This document shows, one piece after another, positions 41,661 through 50,739 of a stretch of DNA of 56,259 nucleotides. The notes below the pieces were generated by a model. That model did not search any database. It had not been told where the DNA came from and worked only from the letters and a program-made list of their open reading frames with translations. The DNA lies in the NCBI GenBank assembly GCA_016179965.1, contig JACPCF010000009.1, forward strand, positions 1-56,259. Direction: 5' to 3'. The position numbers and the translations under genes were made by a program. The DNA is from Candidatus Rokuibacteriota bacterium (lineage in GTDB: Bacteria; Methylomirabilota; Methylomirabilia; Rokubacteriales; CSP1-6). Numbering within the stretch: the stretch's first letter is position 1; each line of letters starts with the position of its first letter.

Positions 41661-42815
41661 ATGAGAGGCGTCGCGGTGATCGGGGTCGGGGTCACCAAGT
41701 TCGGCAAGCACGAACGCACCTGCGCCGAGCTCTTCGCCGAGGCGGCCGCCGACGCGATCCAGGACGCCGGGGTGTCTCCCCGGGCCATTCAGGCCATCTA
41801 CTACGGCAACGTGGTGGGCGGCGAAGGGGAACATCAGCTCCACATGGGGCCCCAAGCCGCTTCGGTCCTCGGCCTCCCCACGATCCCCACGACGCGCTTT
41901 GAGACCGCCTGCGCCACCAGCCACGCGGCCTTTCGCCACGCCGTGATGGAAGTCGCCGCAGGCGTGTCGGACGTGCTGCTCGTGGGAGGCGCCGAGCGGG
42001 TCCTGAACCTCCCGACCGACGCGGCGACCGAGTACTTCACCTACGCGTCCGACGCCACCTTCGAGCAGCCCGCCGGGATGACCTTCCCCGGAGTCTTCGC
42101 GCTCATCGCCCGCGCGCACATGGCGAAGTACGGGACCACGGAAGAGCAGATGGCCCATGTGGCCGTGAAGAACCACCGGCACGGCGCGCTGAACCCGAAG
42201 GCGCAGTTCCAGAAGGAGATCACCCTCGAGCAGGTCATGAAGAGCGCCAAGATCGCCGACCCGCTCAAGCTCTACGACTGCTGCCCCTTCACCGACGGCG
42301 CCGCCGCGGTGGTGGTCGTCTCCGAGGAAGTGGCCCGGAAGAGCCGGAAGCCGGTGTGGGTTCGCGCCTCGGCGGCGGCGTCGGATTCGATGTTCCTCCA
42401 CGACAAGAAGGACCTGAGCCGCGTCCTCGCCACCGAGCGGGCGGCCCAGGCCGCGTACCGACAGGCCGGTTGCGGGCCCGAGGACGTGGATGTGGTGGAG
42501 CTGCACGACTGCTTCACGATCGCCGAGATCGTGGCGACCGAAGGGCTCGGGTTCTTCGAGCCCGGCACCGGCGGGATCGCAGCCGAAAAGGGCTGGACCA
42601 GCCTCGGCGGGAAGCTGCCTGTGAACCCGTCGGGCGGACTGAAGGCGAAGGGGCACCCGATCGGGGCCACGGGGGCCGCGCAGATTGCTGAAATCGTAAC
42701 CCAGCTCCGGCGCGAGGCCGGCCCCCGCCAGGTGGACGGCGCCAAGGTCGGGCTCGTCCACACGCTCGGCGGCAACACCGCCACCGTCCTCGTCAGCCTC
42801 CTTGCCAGTGAATAA
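41661..42815 (+). CDS. Thiolase-superfamily (SCP2-type) acyl-CoA acetyltransferase
   Basis: A 384-residue protein from ATG 41661 (GGAGGGAGCCCG upstream). Nucleophile Cys in TACATSHAAF near 83-92; HDCF near 288, and GGLKAKGHPIGATGAAQI near 330-347 with the catalytic His. The pattern is of the SCPx/lipid-transfer-associated thiolases rather than the classical beta-ketothiolase. It is paired with a DUF35 gene starting just before its stop, as usual for this class, and may act in sterol or side-chain degradation. Confidence 0.9.
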   Translation: MRGVAVIGVGVTKFGKHERTCAELFAEAAADAIQDAGVSPRAIQAIYYGNVVGGEGEHQLHMGPQAASVLGLPTIPTTRFETACATSHAAFRHAVMEVAAGVSDVLLVGGAERVLNLPTDAATEYFTYASDATFEQPAGMTFPGVFALIARAHMAKYGTTEEQMAHVAVKNHRHGALNPKAQFQKEITLEQVMKSAKIADPLKLYDCCPFTDGAAAVVVVSEEVARKSRKPVWVRASAAASDSMFLHDKKDLSRVLATERAAQAAYRQAGCGPEDVDVVELHDCFTIAEIVATEGLGFFEPGTGGIAAEKGWTSLGGKLPVNPSGGLKAKGHPIGATGAAQIAEIVTQLRREAGPRQVDGAKVGLVHTLGGNTATVLVSLLASE

Positions 42816-43185
42816 GGTGGTTACACTGAAGGCCTTCTTCGAAGAGGCCCGCGCCGGCCGCCTGACCGCGATCCGGTGCGGGCGCTGCGGAGAGCTCGCC
42901 ATTCCGCCGAAGGAATTCTGCCCGGCGTGTCAGGAGCGGGCGTGGGATCCCGTCCCGCTCGACGGGCACGGCACGATCGCGAGCTTCACGGTGATTCGCG
43001 TCCCGCCGCGGGGGCACGCCGAGGAAGCACCCTACGCGGTGGCGGTGGTGCGGCTGGACGAGGGAGTCTCGCTGCTCGGCAGGATCCTAGACATCCCGCT
43101 GGACGCGCTGAAGGTCGGCATGCCGGTCCGCTTCCGCCCGCTGATCCGGGACGAGCAGACGGTGATCGCCTTCGGCCCCGCCTAA
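42808..43185 (+). CDS. Zn-ribbon/OB-fold (DUF35) thiolase partner
   Basis: A 125-residue protein from GTG 42808 (TTG 42802 also possible). Rubredoxin-like CGRCGELAIPPKEFCPAC near 24-41, then an OB-fold with DGHGTIASFTVIRVPP near 53-68. DUF35 proteins bind and modulate thiolase/acyltransferase partners. It overlaps the thiolase gene by 8 bp. Confidence 0.9.
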   Translation: MNKVVTLKAFFEEARAGRLTAIRCGRCGELAIPPKEFCPACQERAWDPVPLDGHGTIASFTVIRVPPRGHAEEAPYAVAVVRLDEGVSLLGRILDIPLDALKVGMPVRFRPLIRDEQTVIAFGPA

Positions 43186-43190
43186 TCACT

Positions 43191-43257
43191 CGGAGGGGGG
43201 CTTCGCCCCCCTTCCGATTCCTCCCCCAGGATTGCGCGGGCAAGCCCGCGCTCGAAC
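43191..43257. repeat. Compound GC-rich hairpin element, copy 3
   Basis: CGGAGGGGGGC-TTC-GCCCCCCTTCCG, a CTCCCCC spacer, then GCGCGGGC-AA-GCCCGCGCTCGAAC. It lies between convergent genes (DUF35 and a serine protease) and could act as a bidirectional terminator. It is nearly the reverse complement of the element at 13645. Confidence 0.8.
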
Positions 43258-43266
43258 CCCGCCCGA

Positions 43267-44316
43267 TCAGGGGAGCCTTGCCTTCAATTCGACGAGGCGT
43301 CCCTCCCGCAGCACCGTGATCGTCACGTCCGCTCCAGGGTGGAGCCGGCTCAGGCGCTCCTGGATCCGCTCGTAACTGTTCTCGGCCGACAGCAGGACCC
43401 CCTGGACCTGGAGGATGATGTCCCCGCCCACCGTCAGCGTCTGGCCGTCGATGGTGGCCTTCATGGTCCCCGGCCGCAGCCCGATCACCTCGGCCGGTGA
43501 GCGTGCGGCCACCCGCTGGACGAGCAGCCCCACCGACTGGGGAAGGTTGAAGACCTTGGCCAGCCGGCCGGTGAGCACGTAGCCTTCCATTCCGCTCCAG
43601 AATGATTTCCGCTCGAGCAGCAGCCGCCGCGCCATTTTGACGGTGACCACGAAGCCCAGCCCCTCGAAGCCCCCCGACTTGGAGATGATGTGGTTGACGA
43701 TCCCGATCACCTCGCCCCCCATGCTGAACATGGGCCCGCCGGAGTTCCCCCGGTTGATGGCCGCGTCCGTCTGGAAGAACTCCGCCAGCGACATGCCGCT
43801 GTACACGGTGTTGGGCTTGTGGCGCGCGCTGATGTGCCCGACGGAGAGCGTGTGGCCCATCCCGTAGGGCGCCCCGATGACGAAGATCTGGTCGCCGACC
43901 TGCACCTTGTCAGAATCGCCGAGCTTCCCCACGAGCGCCCCCGCCGGCACGCGTTCGAGGTGGAGGAGCGACACGTCGGCCTGGGGCTCGGAGGCGACGA
44001 CCCGCGCCCCGATGACCTCCCCGCTCAAGAACTCCACGCTGATCTCGTCGGCCGTGTGCACCACGTGGGCCGCGGTCACCACCTTGCCGTCGGGGGAGAT
44101 GAGGACCCCGGAGCCCACCCCGCTCACGCTGACCACCTGCCCCTCGCCCCGGCCGGCGACCTCCTTCTCCCGCGTCCGGACGACGACCACCGACGGATTC
44201 ACCCGCCTGAAAACCTGCCCCACGCTCTGGGCCTCGGCCGGTGTCCCGGGCCAAGCGAGCAGGAGCAGGGTCAGCAGCGTGAGGATGCGCGGTCTCATAC
44301 GAGGCGTGATGCCCAT
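43267..44316 (-). CDS. Secreted trypsin-like (S1C, Deg-type) serine protease with PDZ
   Basis: About 349 residues from ATG 44316 (44298 also possible), with a signal peptide (LTLLTLLLLAWPGTPAEA). Catalytic His in VTAAHVVH near 76, Asp in PQADVSLLHLE near 106 and Ser in NRGNSGGPMFSMGG near 182-195. One PDZ domain follows (GLLVQRVAARSPAEVIGLRPG near 257-277) and ends with TVLREGRLVELKARLP. Typical Deg/HtrA periplasmic quality-control enzyme. Confidence 0.9.
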   Translation of the reverse strand: MGITPRMRPRILTLLTLLLLAWPGTPAEAQSVGQVFRRVNPSVVVVRTREKEVAGRGEGQVVSVSGVGSGVLISPDGKVVTAAHVVHTADEISVEFLSGEVIGARVVASEPQADVSLLHLERVPAGALVGKLGDSDKVQVGDQIFVIGAPYGMGHTLSVGHISARHKPNTVYSGMSLAEFFQTDAAINRGNSGGPMFSMGGEVIGIVNHIISKSGGFEGLGFVVTVKMARRLLLERKSFWSGMEGYVLTGRLAKVFNLPQSVGLLVQRVAARSPAEVIGLRPGTMKATIDGQTLTVGGDIILQVQGVLLSAENSYERIQERLSRLHPGADVTITVLREGRLVELKARLP

Positions 44317-44335
44317 GGTGAACACCGGAAAAAAT

Positions 44336-44410
44336 TGGAGCGGGCGACCGGATTCGAACCGGCGACGTCCAGCTTGGGAAGCTGGCATTCTGCCCCTGAA
44401 TTACGCCCGC
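44336..44410 (-). tRNA. tRNA-Gly (CCC)
   Basis: The reverse complement begins GCGGGCGTAATTCAGGGGC and folds into a full cloverleaf. Acceptor stem GCGGGCG/CGCCCGC, anticodon stem CCAGC/GCTGG around the loop TTCCCAA (anticodon CCC), T-arm CCGGTTCGAATCCGG, discriminator T and an encoded CCA. It lies just upstream of the Deg-protease gene. Confidence 0.93.
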
Positions 44411-44430
44411 TCGCCGTCTCCTATTCTAGC

Positions 44431-45972
44431 CTACTTCAGGGCCATGTCGAAGCCCTTGAGCCGCTCGTCGCCGCGCGCCTTCCACGCCATCCGCTTGGCG
44501 ACTCCGTAGAGGTCGAGCTGCTGGTAGAGCGGCATGGCGGCGGCGTCCTCGATCCACAGCCGGTTGAGCCGATGATACTGCTCCAGGCGCTTCTTCGGAT
44601 CCATGATGGTCTGGGCCTCGTCCACCATCCGGTCGAAGTCGGGGTTGAAGAAGTTGGAGAGGATCTTCCCCGACCGGAAGAGCGGGACGTAGACGGTTTC
44701 GGCGTCGTAGCTCGTGGTCCCCCAGCCGATGAGCCAGACGGGACCGGCCTTGTGGATGTACACCATGCCGTTCAGGTAGCTCCCCCACTCGTGGGTCTTG
44801 AGCTGGGTGCGGATGCCAGCCTTGGTGAGCTGGCCCGCCAACGCCTCCGCTACCTCCTTGTCCCGCACATACCGCCCCTGAGGGGAGTTCAGGACCATGT
44901 CCACCCCGTTGGGGAAGCCGGCCTCGGCCAGCAGTTGCCTGGCCTTCGCCGCGTCGTGCTTGATGGGCTTGAGGGCGGGGTCGAAGCCGAAGTGCTTTGA
45001 GGTGAGCATGGTCGCCACCCGCACCCCCTTGCCATCCAGCACGTTCTTGATGATCTCGTCCACGTCCACCGCGTAGTTCATCGCCAGCCGCACCCTTCGC
45101 TCCGCCACCGGCCCAGGATAGGGACCGACGAGCTTGTGCTGACGGTCGAACTCGTGGGTGTAGTACATGAGCTGGATGGTGCGCACGCTGGGCGCGGTGG
45201 AGAGGAAGAGGCGGGGGTGGTTGGCGATGATGGTGGCCAGGTGCGGGGGGATGTTCACCGCGATGTCGATCTCGCCGTTCTGGAGCGCCGCCACCCGCAC
45301 CGCGTCGTCCGGGATGGGGCGGAAGATCAGCGTCTTGACCTTGGGCGCCCCCCGCCAGTACTGCTCGTTGGCCGTGAGCTCGATCTGCTCGTCCTTCACC
45401 CACCGGACGAACTTGAACGGCCCCGTGCCCACCGGGTTCCGGGCCACGTAGGCCATCTCCTTCTCCCGGTAGTACTTCGGGGGAAGCATCGCCGCCTGCT
45501 GCCAGGACATCATCGTATCGAGGATCGGCCACGGCGCTTTCGTGTGGATCCGGACCGTGTAGGGGTCCACGATCTCCACGCGGCTCAGCGGGGCGAACGG
45601 CGAGGCGCCGCGCATCTTTAAGTTAGGATCCACCAGGCGCTCGAGGCTGAACTTTACCGACTCGGCGTCGAAGGGCTCCCCGTTGTGGAACTTGATCCCC
45701 CGGCGGAGCTTGAACTCCCACGTGGTGGGGGCGATGTTCCGGTAGGACTCGGCGAGAAGGGGGACGAGCTTCAGGTCTTGGTCGCGCTCGAGGAGGCTGT
45801 CGAAAATGTTCCCGGCGAGGTTCGAAGCGGGGGTCTCCTGGTGGTTCATCGGATCCAGCGTCGAGGGATCCACGCCCTGGGCGATGATCACCTTCCCCTG
45901 AGGCGCGGCCCACGCGAGAAGCGGCATGAAGAGGACGAAGATGGTCGGGAGAAAGAGGTGTCTCACATGCAT
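44431..45972 (-). CDS. ABC transporter substrate-binding protein (family 5)
   Basis: About 513 residues from ATG 45972 (GGGGGA at ideal spacing), with a signal peptide ending near AWAAPQG. Family-5 hallmarks: GVDPSTLDPMNHQETPASNL near 21-40, TTWEFKLRRGIKFHNGEPFDA near 83-103, and a C-terminal YHRLNRLWIEDAAAMPLYQQ. It binds peptides, nickel-type or opine-like ligands outside the cell. No permease or ATPase genes follow, so it is an orphan. Confidence 0.9.
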   Translation of the reverse strand: MHVRHLFLPTIFVLFMPLLAWAAPQGKVIIAQGVDPSTLDPMNHQETPASNLAGNIFDSLLERDQDLKLVPLLAESYRNIAPTTWEFKLRRGIKFHNGEPFDAESVKFSLERLVDPNLKMRGASPFAPLSRVEIVDPYTVRIHTKAPWPILDTMMSWQQAAMLPPKYYREKEMAYVARNPVGTGPFKFVRWVKDEQIELTANEQYWRGAPKVKTLIFRPIPDDAVRVAALQNGEIDIAVNIPPHLATIIANHPRLFLSTAPSVRTIQLMYYTHEFDRQHKLVGPYPGPVAERRVRLAMNYAVDVDEIIKNVLDGKGVRVATMLTSKHFGFDPALKPIKHDAAKARQLLAEAGFPNGVDMVLNSPQGRYVRDKEVAEALAGQLTKAGIRTQLKTHEWGSYLNGMVYIHKAGPVWLIGWGTTSYDAETVYVPLFRSGKILSNFFNPDFDRMVDEAQTIMDPKKRLEQYHRLNRLWIEDAAAMPLYQQLDLYGVAKRMAWKARGDERLKGFDMALK

Positions 45973-46023
45973 GTTATGATCCCCCATCGTCAAGGAGTTG
46001 GTCCGCCCGAAGTGCCCCTTACC

Positions 46024-47715
46024 TTAGGAGTCCCCGGCCTCCTCTGTCAAGGGACTCTTCCGCTTGGCCGCGAGGAAGGCGAGGGCCTCCGCGCGGCTCG
46101 TCACCTGCCCCAGGTCCTGGGCCTCGCGCGCCAGGGCCAGGAGCCGGCCGACCTCGGGGCCAGGCGGGAGGCCGAAGGCCGCCATGACGTCCTCTCCCCT
46201 CACCAGCGCTGGCGCGGCCACCTGGATCCGATCCTCTTCCCACCCCCGCAGGAGATCGGCCACCAGCTGGCTGCCGGGGCCGCGCCACACGTCGAGCGGA
46301 GAATCTCCCCGGACCGCGGCGGCGTCGGCCAGGGCGAGGAGCAGGAGGTCGCGCGCCTCATCGCCCAGATCTCGGAAGAAGCGGTAACGCGCCCGGCGCG
46401 TCACCTCCGCGACCTGGCCCAGGTGCATGGGGCGCAGGTGGTGACGCACCAGGCGCTCCAGCGCGTCCACCGCCTTGCCGGAAAGCCTGAGACGCTTTCC
46501 GATGGCGCGAACGAGGGCGGCACCCTCGACGTCGTGACCGATGAAGCGGACTTGGCCGTCGATCACCTGGCGGGTCTGGGGCTTGGCGATGTCGTGGAAG
46601 AGGGCCGCCAGCTTCAGCACGTGGCACCGGGCGAGCCCATCCCCCAGGGGCTCGGCGACGTGCGCCGCCAGCTGGTCGCCGTAGGGGGCCAAGGCGGAGA
46701 GACGCTCCAGGAGCAGTTCTACGGCCTCCACGGTCTTGAGGGAGTGCTCCCACACGGAGAAGCGATGGGGCTTCGGCTGGCTGGCCGACTTCATCGGGGC
46801 GATCTCGGGGATCAGGGCTTCGAGCAGCCCGAGCCGGTCCAGTTCCCTGAGTCCGCCCGACGCGTGGGGGAGATCCAGGAGTCGAACCTGTTCCTCACGG
46901 ATGCGCTCCGGCGCCACAGCCGGGAGCCGCGACGCGACGTGGCGGATCGCCCGCTTCGCCTCGGCGTCCAGGGCGAAACCGAGCTCCGCTGCCAGTCGAA
47001 CTCCGCGGAGCGCCCGGAGCGGGTCGGCCTCGAGGACGCGCGGGCCGCAGAGGCGGAGACGGCGCCGGGCCAGGTCCGCCAGGCCGCCCGTCGGGTCAAC
47101 CAGCCGCGCCTTCCCTTCCCGAACCAGCGCGCCGAGCGGCACGGCGATGGCGTTGACGGTGAAGTCCCGAGCCCGGAGGTCCGCCTCAAGCGTCGAGTCC
47201 CTGAAGTCGGTCAGATCCACCTGGGACTCGCGCGCCTCGGTCTTGACGACGACCCGGCCGGCGCCGCGCTCCTCGTCGAGCGCCACGAACGCGCCTCCCA
47301 GACGGCCCGCCAGCCTCCGGGCCGCCCCCAGCGCCCCTGAGGGAAGCGCGACGTCCAGGTCTTCCACGACCCGGCGCGAGAGCAGGAGGTCCCGGACCGC
47401 GCCGCCCACTACGTATGCCTCCTGACCTCTTCTCCTCTCCCCCCTCACCCTGCCCTCTCCCCCTCGTGGGGGAGAGGATGAAGGTGAGGGGATCATGAGT
47501 GGGGTGAGGGGCGAGAGGATCTCGGCGAGGGCTCTGAGCGCCTCCTGGTGGGCGACGGGGAAGTCGGAAAGGGCGAGGACCTGACTCCGAAACTCCGGGC
47601 GCGGTCGCGGCGGGCGCCCGGCGCCGCGCCCGGAGGGCCGCGGACCCGGGCTCGGGCGGCCGCGCTTGAGCCGCTCGAGCTTCGGCAGGTTGCGGAACCC
47701 CTTATGGCCGGCCAT
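46024..47715 (-). CDS. cca: CCA-type tRNA nucleotidyltransferase with HD domain
   Basis: A 563-residue class II nucleotidyltransferase. Core near 100-130: YVVGGAVRDLLLSRRVVEDLDVAL (GG-VRD and DLD metal motif), then ARDFTVNAIAV near 183 and ADPLRALRGVRLAAELGF near 228. The HD domain is around ALFHDIAKPQTRQVIDG near 370. The frame carries an extra stretch near 68-98 (SPLTPLMIPSPSSSPPRGGE and following) encoded by a palindrome inserted just before the core, and a basic Arg/Pro-rich N-terminus. Could be CCA or poly(A) polymerase type. Confidence 0.8.
   Translation of the reverse strand: MAGHKGFRNLPKLERLKRGRPSPGPRPSGRGAGRPPRPRPEFRSQVLALSDFPVAHQEALRALAEILSPLTPLMIPSPSSSPPRGGEGRVRGERRRGQEAYVVGGAVRDLLLSRRVVEDLDVALPSGALGAARRLAGRLGGAFVALDEERGAGRVVVKTEARESQVDLTDFRDSTLEADLRARDFTVNAIAVPLGALVREGKARLVDPTGGLADLARRRLRLCGPRVLEADPLRALRGVRLAAELGFALDAEAKRAIRHVASRLPAVAPERIREEQVRLLDLPHASGGLRELDRLGLLEALIPEIAPMKSASQPKPHRFSVWEHSLKTVEAVELLLERLSALAPYGDQLAAHVAEPLGDGLARCHVLKLAALFHDIAKPQTRQVIDGQVRFIGHDVEGAALVRAIGKRLRLSGKAVDALERLVRHHLRPMHLGQVAEVTRRARYRFFRDLGDEARDLLLLALADAAAVRGDSPLDVWRGPGSQLVADLLRGWEEDRIQVAAPALVRGEDVMAAFGLPPGPEVGRLLALAREAQDLGQVTSRAEALAFLAAKRKSPLTEEAGDS
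47424..47516. repeat. CTCTCCCC palindrome, copy 3, inside a coding region
   Basis: GACCTCTTCTCCTCTCCCC, then CTCACCCTGCCCTCTCCCCC with the opposing GGGGGAGAGGATGAAGGTGAGGGG and GGGGTGAGGGGCGAGAGG. It is translated in frame inside the nucleotidyltransferase at residues of about 68-98, just before the conserved active site. Confidence 0.75.
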
Positions 47716-47760
47716 GAACGTCGTCCTTCCCGACCTACTCTACACCGTGGCACCACACAG

Positions 47761-47820
47761 GGGGTCAGGTCTTGCATTGCGACATCGTTCAGGCATTGTG
47801 TGATTGCAAGACCTGACCCC
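47761..47820. repeat. REP-like palindrome, copy 3
   Basis: Exact arms GGGGTCAGGTCTTGCA (47761-47776) and complement (47805-47820), with a 28 bp loop. The right arm carries on in the type-a sense (TGTGTGATTGCA). It lies between divergent genes, so here it is in a promoter region, 17 bp from the next start codon, rather than at gene ends. Confidence 0.85.
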
Positions 47821-47837
47821 AACCAGGAGGCGACCTC

Positions 47838-48644
47838 ATGCGCAAGCTCAAGAAGGTCCTCTACAGGAAGAACGGGCGCATCGCCTACGTGACGATCAAC
47901 AACGCCGACAAGGAGAACTGCCTCACCGAGCAGGTGGATCGGGACCTCTGGGCCGTCTGGCGGGACTTTCGTGACGATCCCAAGCTCTACGTGGCGATCC
48001 TGACGGGGGCCGGTACCAAGTCCTTCTGCGCGGGGTCGGACCTCAAGGACTACGTCCGGCGCGTGGCCCAGATGAGCCCCGAGGCGAACCGGCGGCGGGC
48101 CTACGAGGGACTCAACCTCGGCGGCATCACCAAGGGGATCACCGTCTGGAAGCCGATCATCGCCGCGATCAACGGCTACTGCCTGGCGGGCGGCATGGAG
48201 CTGGCGATGGCATGCGACATCCGGATCGCGGCGGACCACGCCAGGTTCGGGGTCGTGAACCGGCGCTGGAACGTGGGGTGCGAATCAGGCCTCACCCAGC
48301 GCCTGCCGCACATCGTCGGCCTCGGCGTGGCCCTGGACCTGATCCTCACCGGCCGCTGGTTCGACGCGAGGGAGGCCCTGGCGATGCACTTCGTCACCCG
48401 CGTGGTGCCCCGCCGGCGGCTCATGGAGGAAGCGGCGGCCATGGCCGAGCAGATCTGCTCCTACCCCCAGAGCTCGCTCCGGACCGACAAGGAGGCGCTG
48501 ATCCGCGGCCTCGGCATGACCCTGGAGGAGGGGCTCCGGCTCGAGTGCGGGCTCTGGAACACCAACCTCGGACTGCGCGACACGCTCGAGGGGCCCCGGG
48601 CTTTCGTGGAAAAGCGGAAGTTCGTCCCGACTAACGTCACCTGA
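47838..48644 (+). CDS. Enoyl-CoA hydratase/isomerase family protein
   Basis: A 268-residue crotonase. Oxyanion-hole residues come from TKSFCAGSDLKDY near 59-71 and NGYCLAGGMELAMACD near 112-127. The VNRRWNVGCESGLTQRLPHIVG block and standard length support the family. Specificity is not visible; other beta-oxidation genes in the window suggest acyl-CoA breakdown. AGGAGGCGACC is a strong ribosome site. Confidence 0.9.
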   Translation: MRKLKKVLYRKNGRIAYVTINNADKENCLTEQVDRDLWAVWRDFRDDPKLYVAILTGAGTKSFCAGSDLKDYVRRVAQMSPEANRRRAYEGLNLGGITKGITVWKPIIAAINGYCLAGGMELAMACDIRIAADHARFGVVNRRWNVGCESGLTQRLPHIVGLGVALDLILTGRWFDAREALAMHFVTRVVPRRRLMEEAAAMAEQICSYPQSSLRTDKEALIRGLGMTLEEGLRLECGLWNTNLGLRDTLEGPRAFVEKRKFVPTNVT

Positions 48645-49512
48645 GGGCCCCGGCGTGGACCAGCCAGTGGTCGGGCCACCCGCCGACGACGCAGTCGGGG
48701 AGGACCGCCCGCGCTCTGACGAGGCGCTCCAGGGCGTCGGCGATTTCTTCGCGCGGCAGGGCAAAGAGCCGGGCCAGGAGGGCGGGTGTGCTGAAGACCG
48801 CGCCCTCGAGGTAGCGCGCGAGCACCCGCTCCACCGCCGCCGGGCGTCGGAGGCGCCGCCCCTCCGCGACGTGGTCCGGCAGCCACGCTTCGAGCAACTC
48901 CCAGCGGTAGGAGAAGGTCGGGTCGTACCGCTCCTCGCTCTTCACCACCCAGAGCCCCTGCTGGAGCTCAGCCATCGCCCGCTCGAACTCCCGGGTCTTC
49001 GAAGGCTCCAGCATGAAGCAGTTGGCGCGGATCTCCCGCGTGTACTGGGGGTGGTCGCGCGCGAGGCTGTCCATGATCCGCTTGGCGGTCAACGACAGGC
49101 GGCCCGCCTCGTACTCCTGGCGGTAATCGCGGGCGCGCTGCCGTCCCCTGACGAGGGCGTAGAACGCCGGGACCAGGTCGAGGGCCACGAGTATGGGGCG
49201 CCCTTTGAGCAGCTTGCCGTAGTACACCTGACGCCGGGCGGGGAGCGTGTCCTTCAGCTCCCAGGTGAGGCCGATGCCTGCGTCGTGGTGGGAGCGGCGC
49301 GGCCATCGGGGATTGGGTCGCCCCGCCACCGCCTCCCAGAGACACGCCAGCCCCTCAGGAAAGCGGTAGAACGTGGAGCAGCAGCCGACAGCGTTGACGA
49401 AGGCCAGCGCCGCGCGCTCGCTCTTGATGCTGAGATCGCGCCGACGGCGGAAGCGCCGGTCTCTGAGGCTCAGGAGCGCCTTCGCGGAGAGGGATCGGTC
49501 GGCCCGAGGCAC
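48637..49512 (-). CDS. AlkZ-related winged-helix protein
   Basis: A 291-residue protein with repeated winged-helix-like segments: ERAALAFVNAVGCCSTFYRF near 32-51, LTWELKDTLPARRQVYYGKL near 82-101 and LVALDLVPAFYALV near 107-120. These resemble the AlkZ/YcaQ interstrand-crosslink glycosylase family or its AlkZ-related relatives. Catalytic QxQ/D residues are not confirmed. It overlaps the convergent hydratase gene by 8 bp. Function inferred from fold pattern. Confidence 0.5.
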   Translation of the reverse strand: MPRADRSLSAKALLSLRDRRFRRRRDLSIKSERAALAFVNAVGCCSTFYRFPEGLACLWEAVAGRPNPRWPRRSHHDAGIGLTWELKDTLPARRQVYYGKLLKGRPILVALDLVPAFYALVRGRQRARDYRQEYEAGRLSLTAKRIMDSLARDHPQYTREIRANCFMLEPSKTREFERAMAELQQGLWVVKSEERYDPTFSYRWELLEAWLPDHVAEGRRLRRPAAVERVLARYLEGAVFSTPALLARLFALPREEIADALERLVRARAVLPDCVVGGWPDHWLVHAGALR

Positions 49513-49515
49513 GAG

Positions 49516-50223
49516 CTAGCCGGCGAATCCCGGCGGCAGCAGGAGCCCCAAGAGATAGCCGACCGCCGCGGCTGCCGTGGCGACCAGCAGGAACTCCAGC
49601 CCCGACACGAGGAGCCGCGTCCCGGCCAGGACGGCCTTCGCCACGCCGATGCCGAACAGGGCCACCGCGGTAAGCCCGACGGCCGTCCCGAGGGCCGCGT
49701 AGCCCGTCAGCACGAAGTAGGGGATGAGCACGAGGATCGCTCCCAGGGCGAACGAGGCGCCCATGAGCAGCCCCGCCGAAACGGGGAGGTGCTCCTGGGC
49801 GGCGCCCACGCCGAGCACCTTCTCGCGGAAGGTCCGGAGGAAGGCGTCGCGCTCGGCGGAGATCAGCTTGACCACGCGGTAGGCCTTGTCCCGCGGCAAC
49901 CCATCAGCCTCGAGGGAGCCGAGTAAGGCCTCCTGGGCCATGTAGGGCTCGTCGGCGTACCGCGCATACTCGCCGCGAACCTGGCCCTCCACCACCTCCC
50001 GCTCCGCCTTGCTGGAGAGGTACGCGCCGGCGGCCATGGAGAAGGCCCCGGCGATCATCTGGATGATCCCGGCCAGCAGCACGAGCCGGTTGTCCGCCGT
50101 GGCCCCGTGAACGCCCGCGACGAAGCCCACCGTCGAGATGAGGCCGTCCTGCACGCCGAACACGACCTCGCGGATCTGGCTGAGCCAGCGGATCTCTAGG
50201 TACTTCTCGTCCGCCGGAGCCAC
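49516..50223 (-). CDS. VIT1/CCC1 family metal transporter
   Basis: A 235-residue protein with about five helices. The family start is REVVFGVQDGLISTVGFVAG near 17-36, then AGAFSMAAGAYLSSKAEREVVEG near 60-82, both standard VIT1/CCC1 motifs. Probably exports or sequesters Fe2+/Mn2+. The peroxiredoxin gene ends 3 bp before its start, an iron/peroxide pairing. Confidence 0.9.
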   Translation of the reverse strand: MAPADEKYLEIRWLSQIREVVFGVQDGLISTVGFVAGVHGATADNRLVLLAGIIQMIAGAFSMAAGAYLSSKAEREVVEGQVRGEYARYADEPYMAQEALLGSLEADGLPRDKAYRVVKLISAERDAFLRTFREKVLGVGAAQEHLPVSAGLLMGASFALGAILVLIPYFVLTGYAALGTAVGLTAVALFGIGVAKAVLAGTRLLVSGLEFLLVATAAAAVGYLLGLLLPPGFAG

Positions 50224-50226
50224 CGC

Positions 50227-50739
50227 TCACCGCGAGGCCGGATCGCCGGGGTGCCAGTCGGCCGGGCACTGGCGACCGGAGCGGAGGGCCCGGAGAACCC
50301 GCAGCGTTTCGCTCACGCTCCGCCCCACGTTGTACGCGCTCAGCACGGCGTACTCCACACGCCCCTCGCGGGAGATGATGTACGTCCCCCGCTGGCAGCG
50401 GTCGGACTCGGGGTCCAGCACGCCGTAGAGGCGCGCGACCCCCCGGCCTTCGTCCGAGAGCAACGGGTAGGCGATCCCTCCCAGCTCCTTCACCCACTCC
50501 AGGTGCAGGCTCGGCGGGTCCACGCTCAGGCCCAGCACCTCCGCGTCCTCGCGCCGGAAGTCCTCGTACTGGGCGTGGAACCCTTTCACCTCGGTCGGGC
50601 AGACGAACGAGAAGTCGGCCGGATAAAAGAAGAGGACCACCCAACGCCCCTTGAAGTCTCGCAGGCGGAAATCCGCGAGGCGGCTCCCGTGGACGCCGGG
50701 GAGCGCGAAGTCCGGAGCCGCGAGGCCGACCCGGATCAC
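50227..50739 (-). CDS. Peroxiredoxin (AhpC/Prx type)
   Basis: A 170-residue protein from GTG 50739 (overlapping the DUF1015 TGA as GTGA). Peroxidatic Cys in PADFSFVCPTEVKGFH near 40-55, with the F-x-CPTE motif, and a C-terminal Cys in RQCPADWHPG near 157 as resolving residue. It removes peroxides and peroxynitrite. Located with a VIT1 transporter. Confidence 0.92.
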   Translation of the reverse strand: MIRVGLAAPDFALPGVHGSRLADFRLRDFKGRWVVLFFYPADFSFVCPTEVKGFHAQYEDFRREDAEVLGLSVDPPSLHLEWVKELGGIAYPLLSDEGRGVARLYGVLDPESDRCQRGTYIISREGRVEYAVLSAYNVGRSVSETLRVLRALRSGRQCPADWHPGDPASR

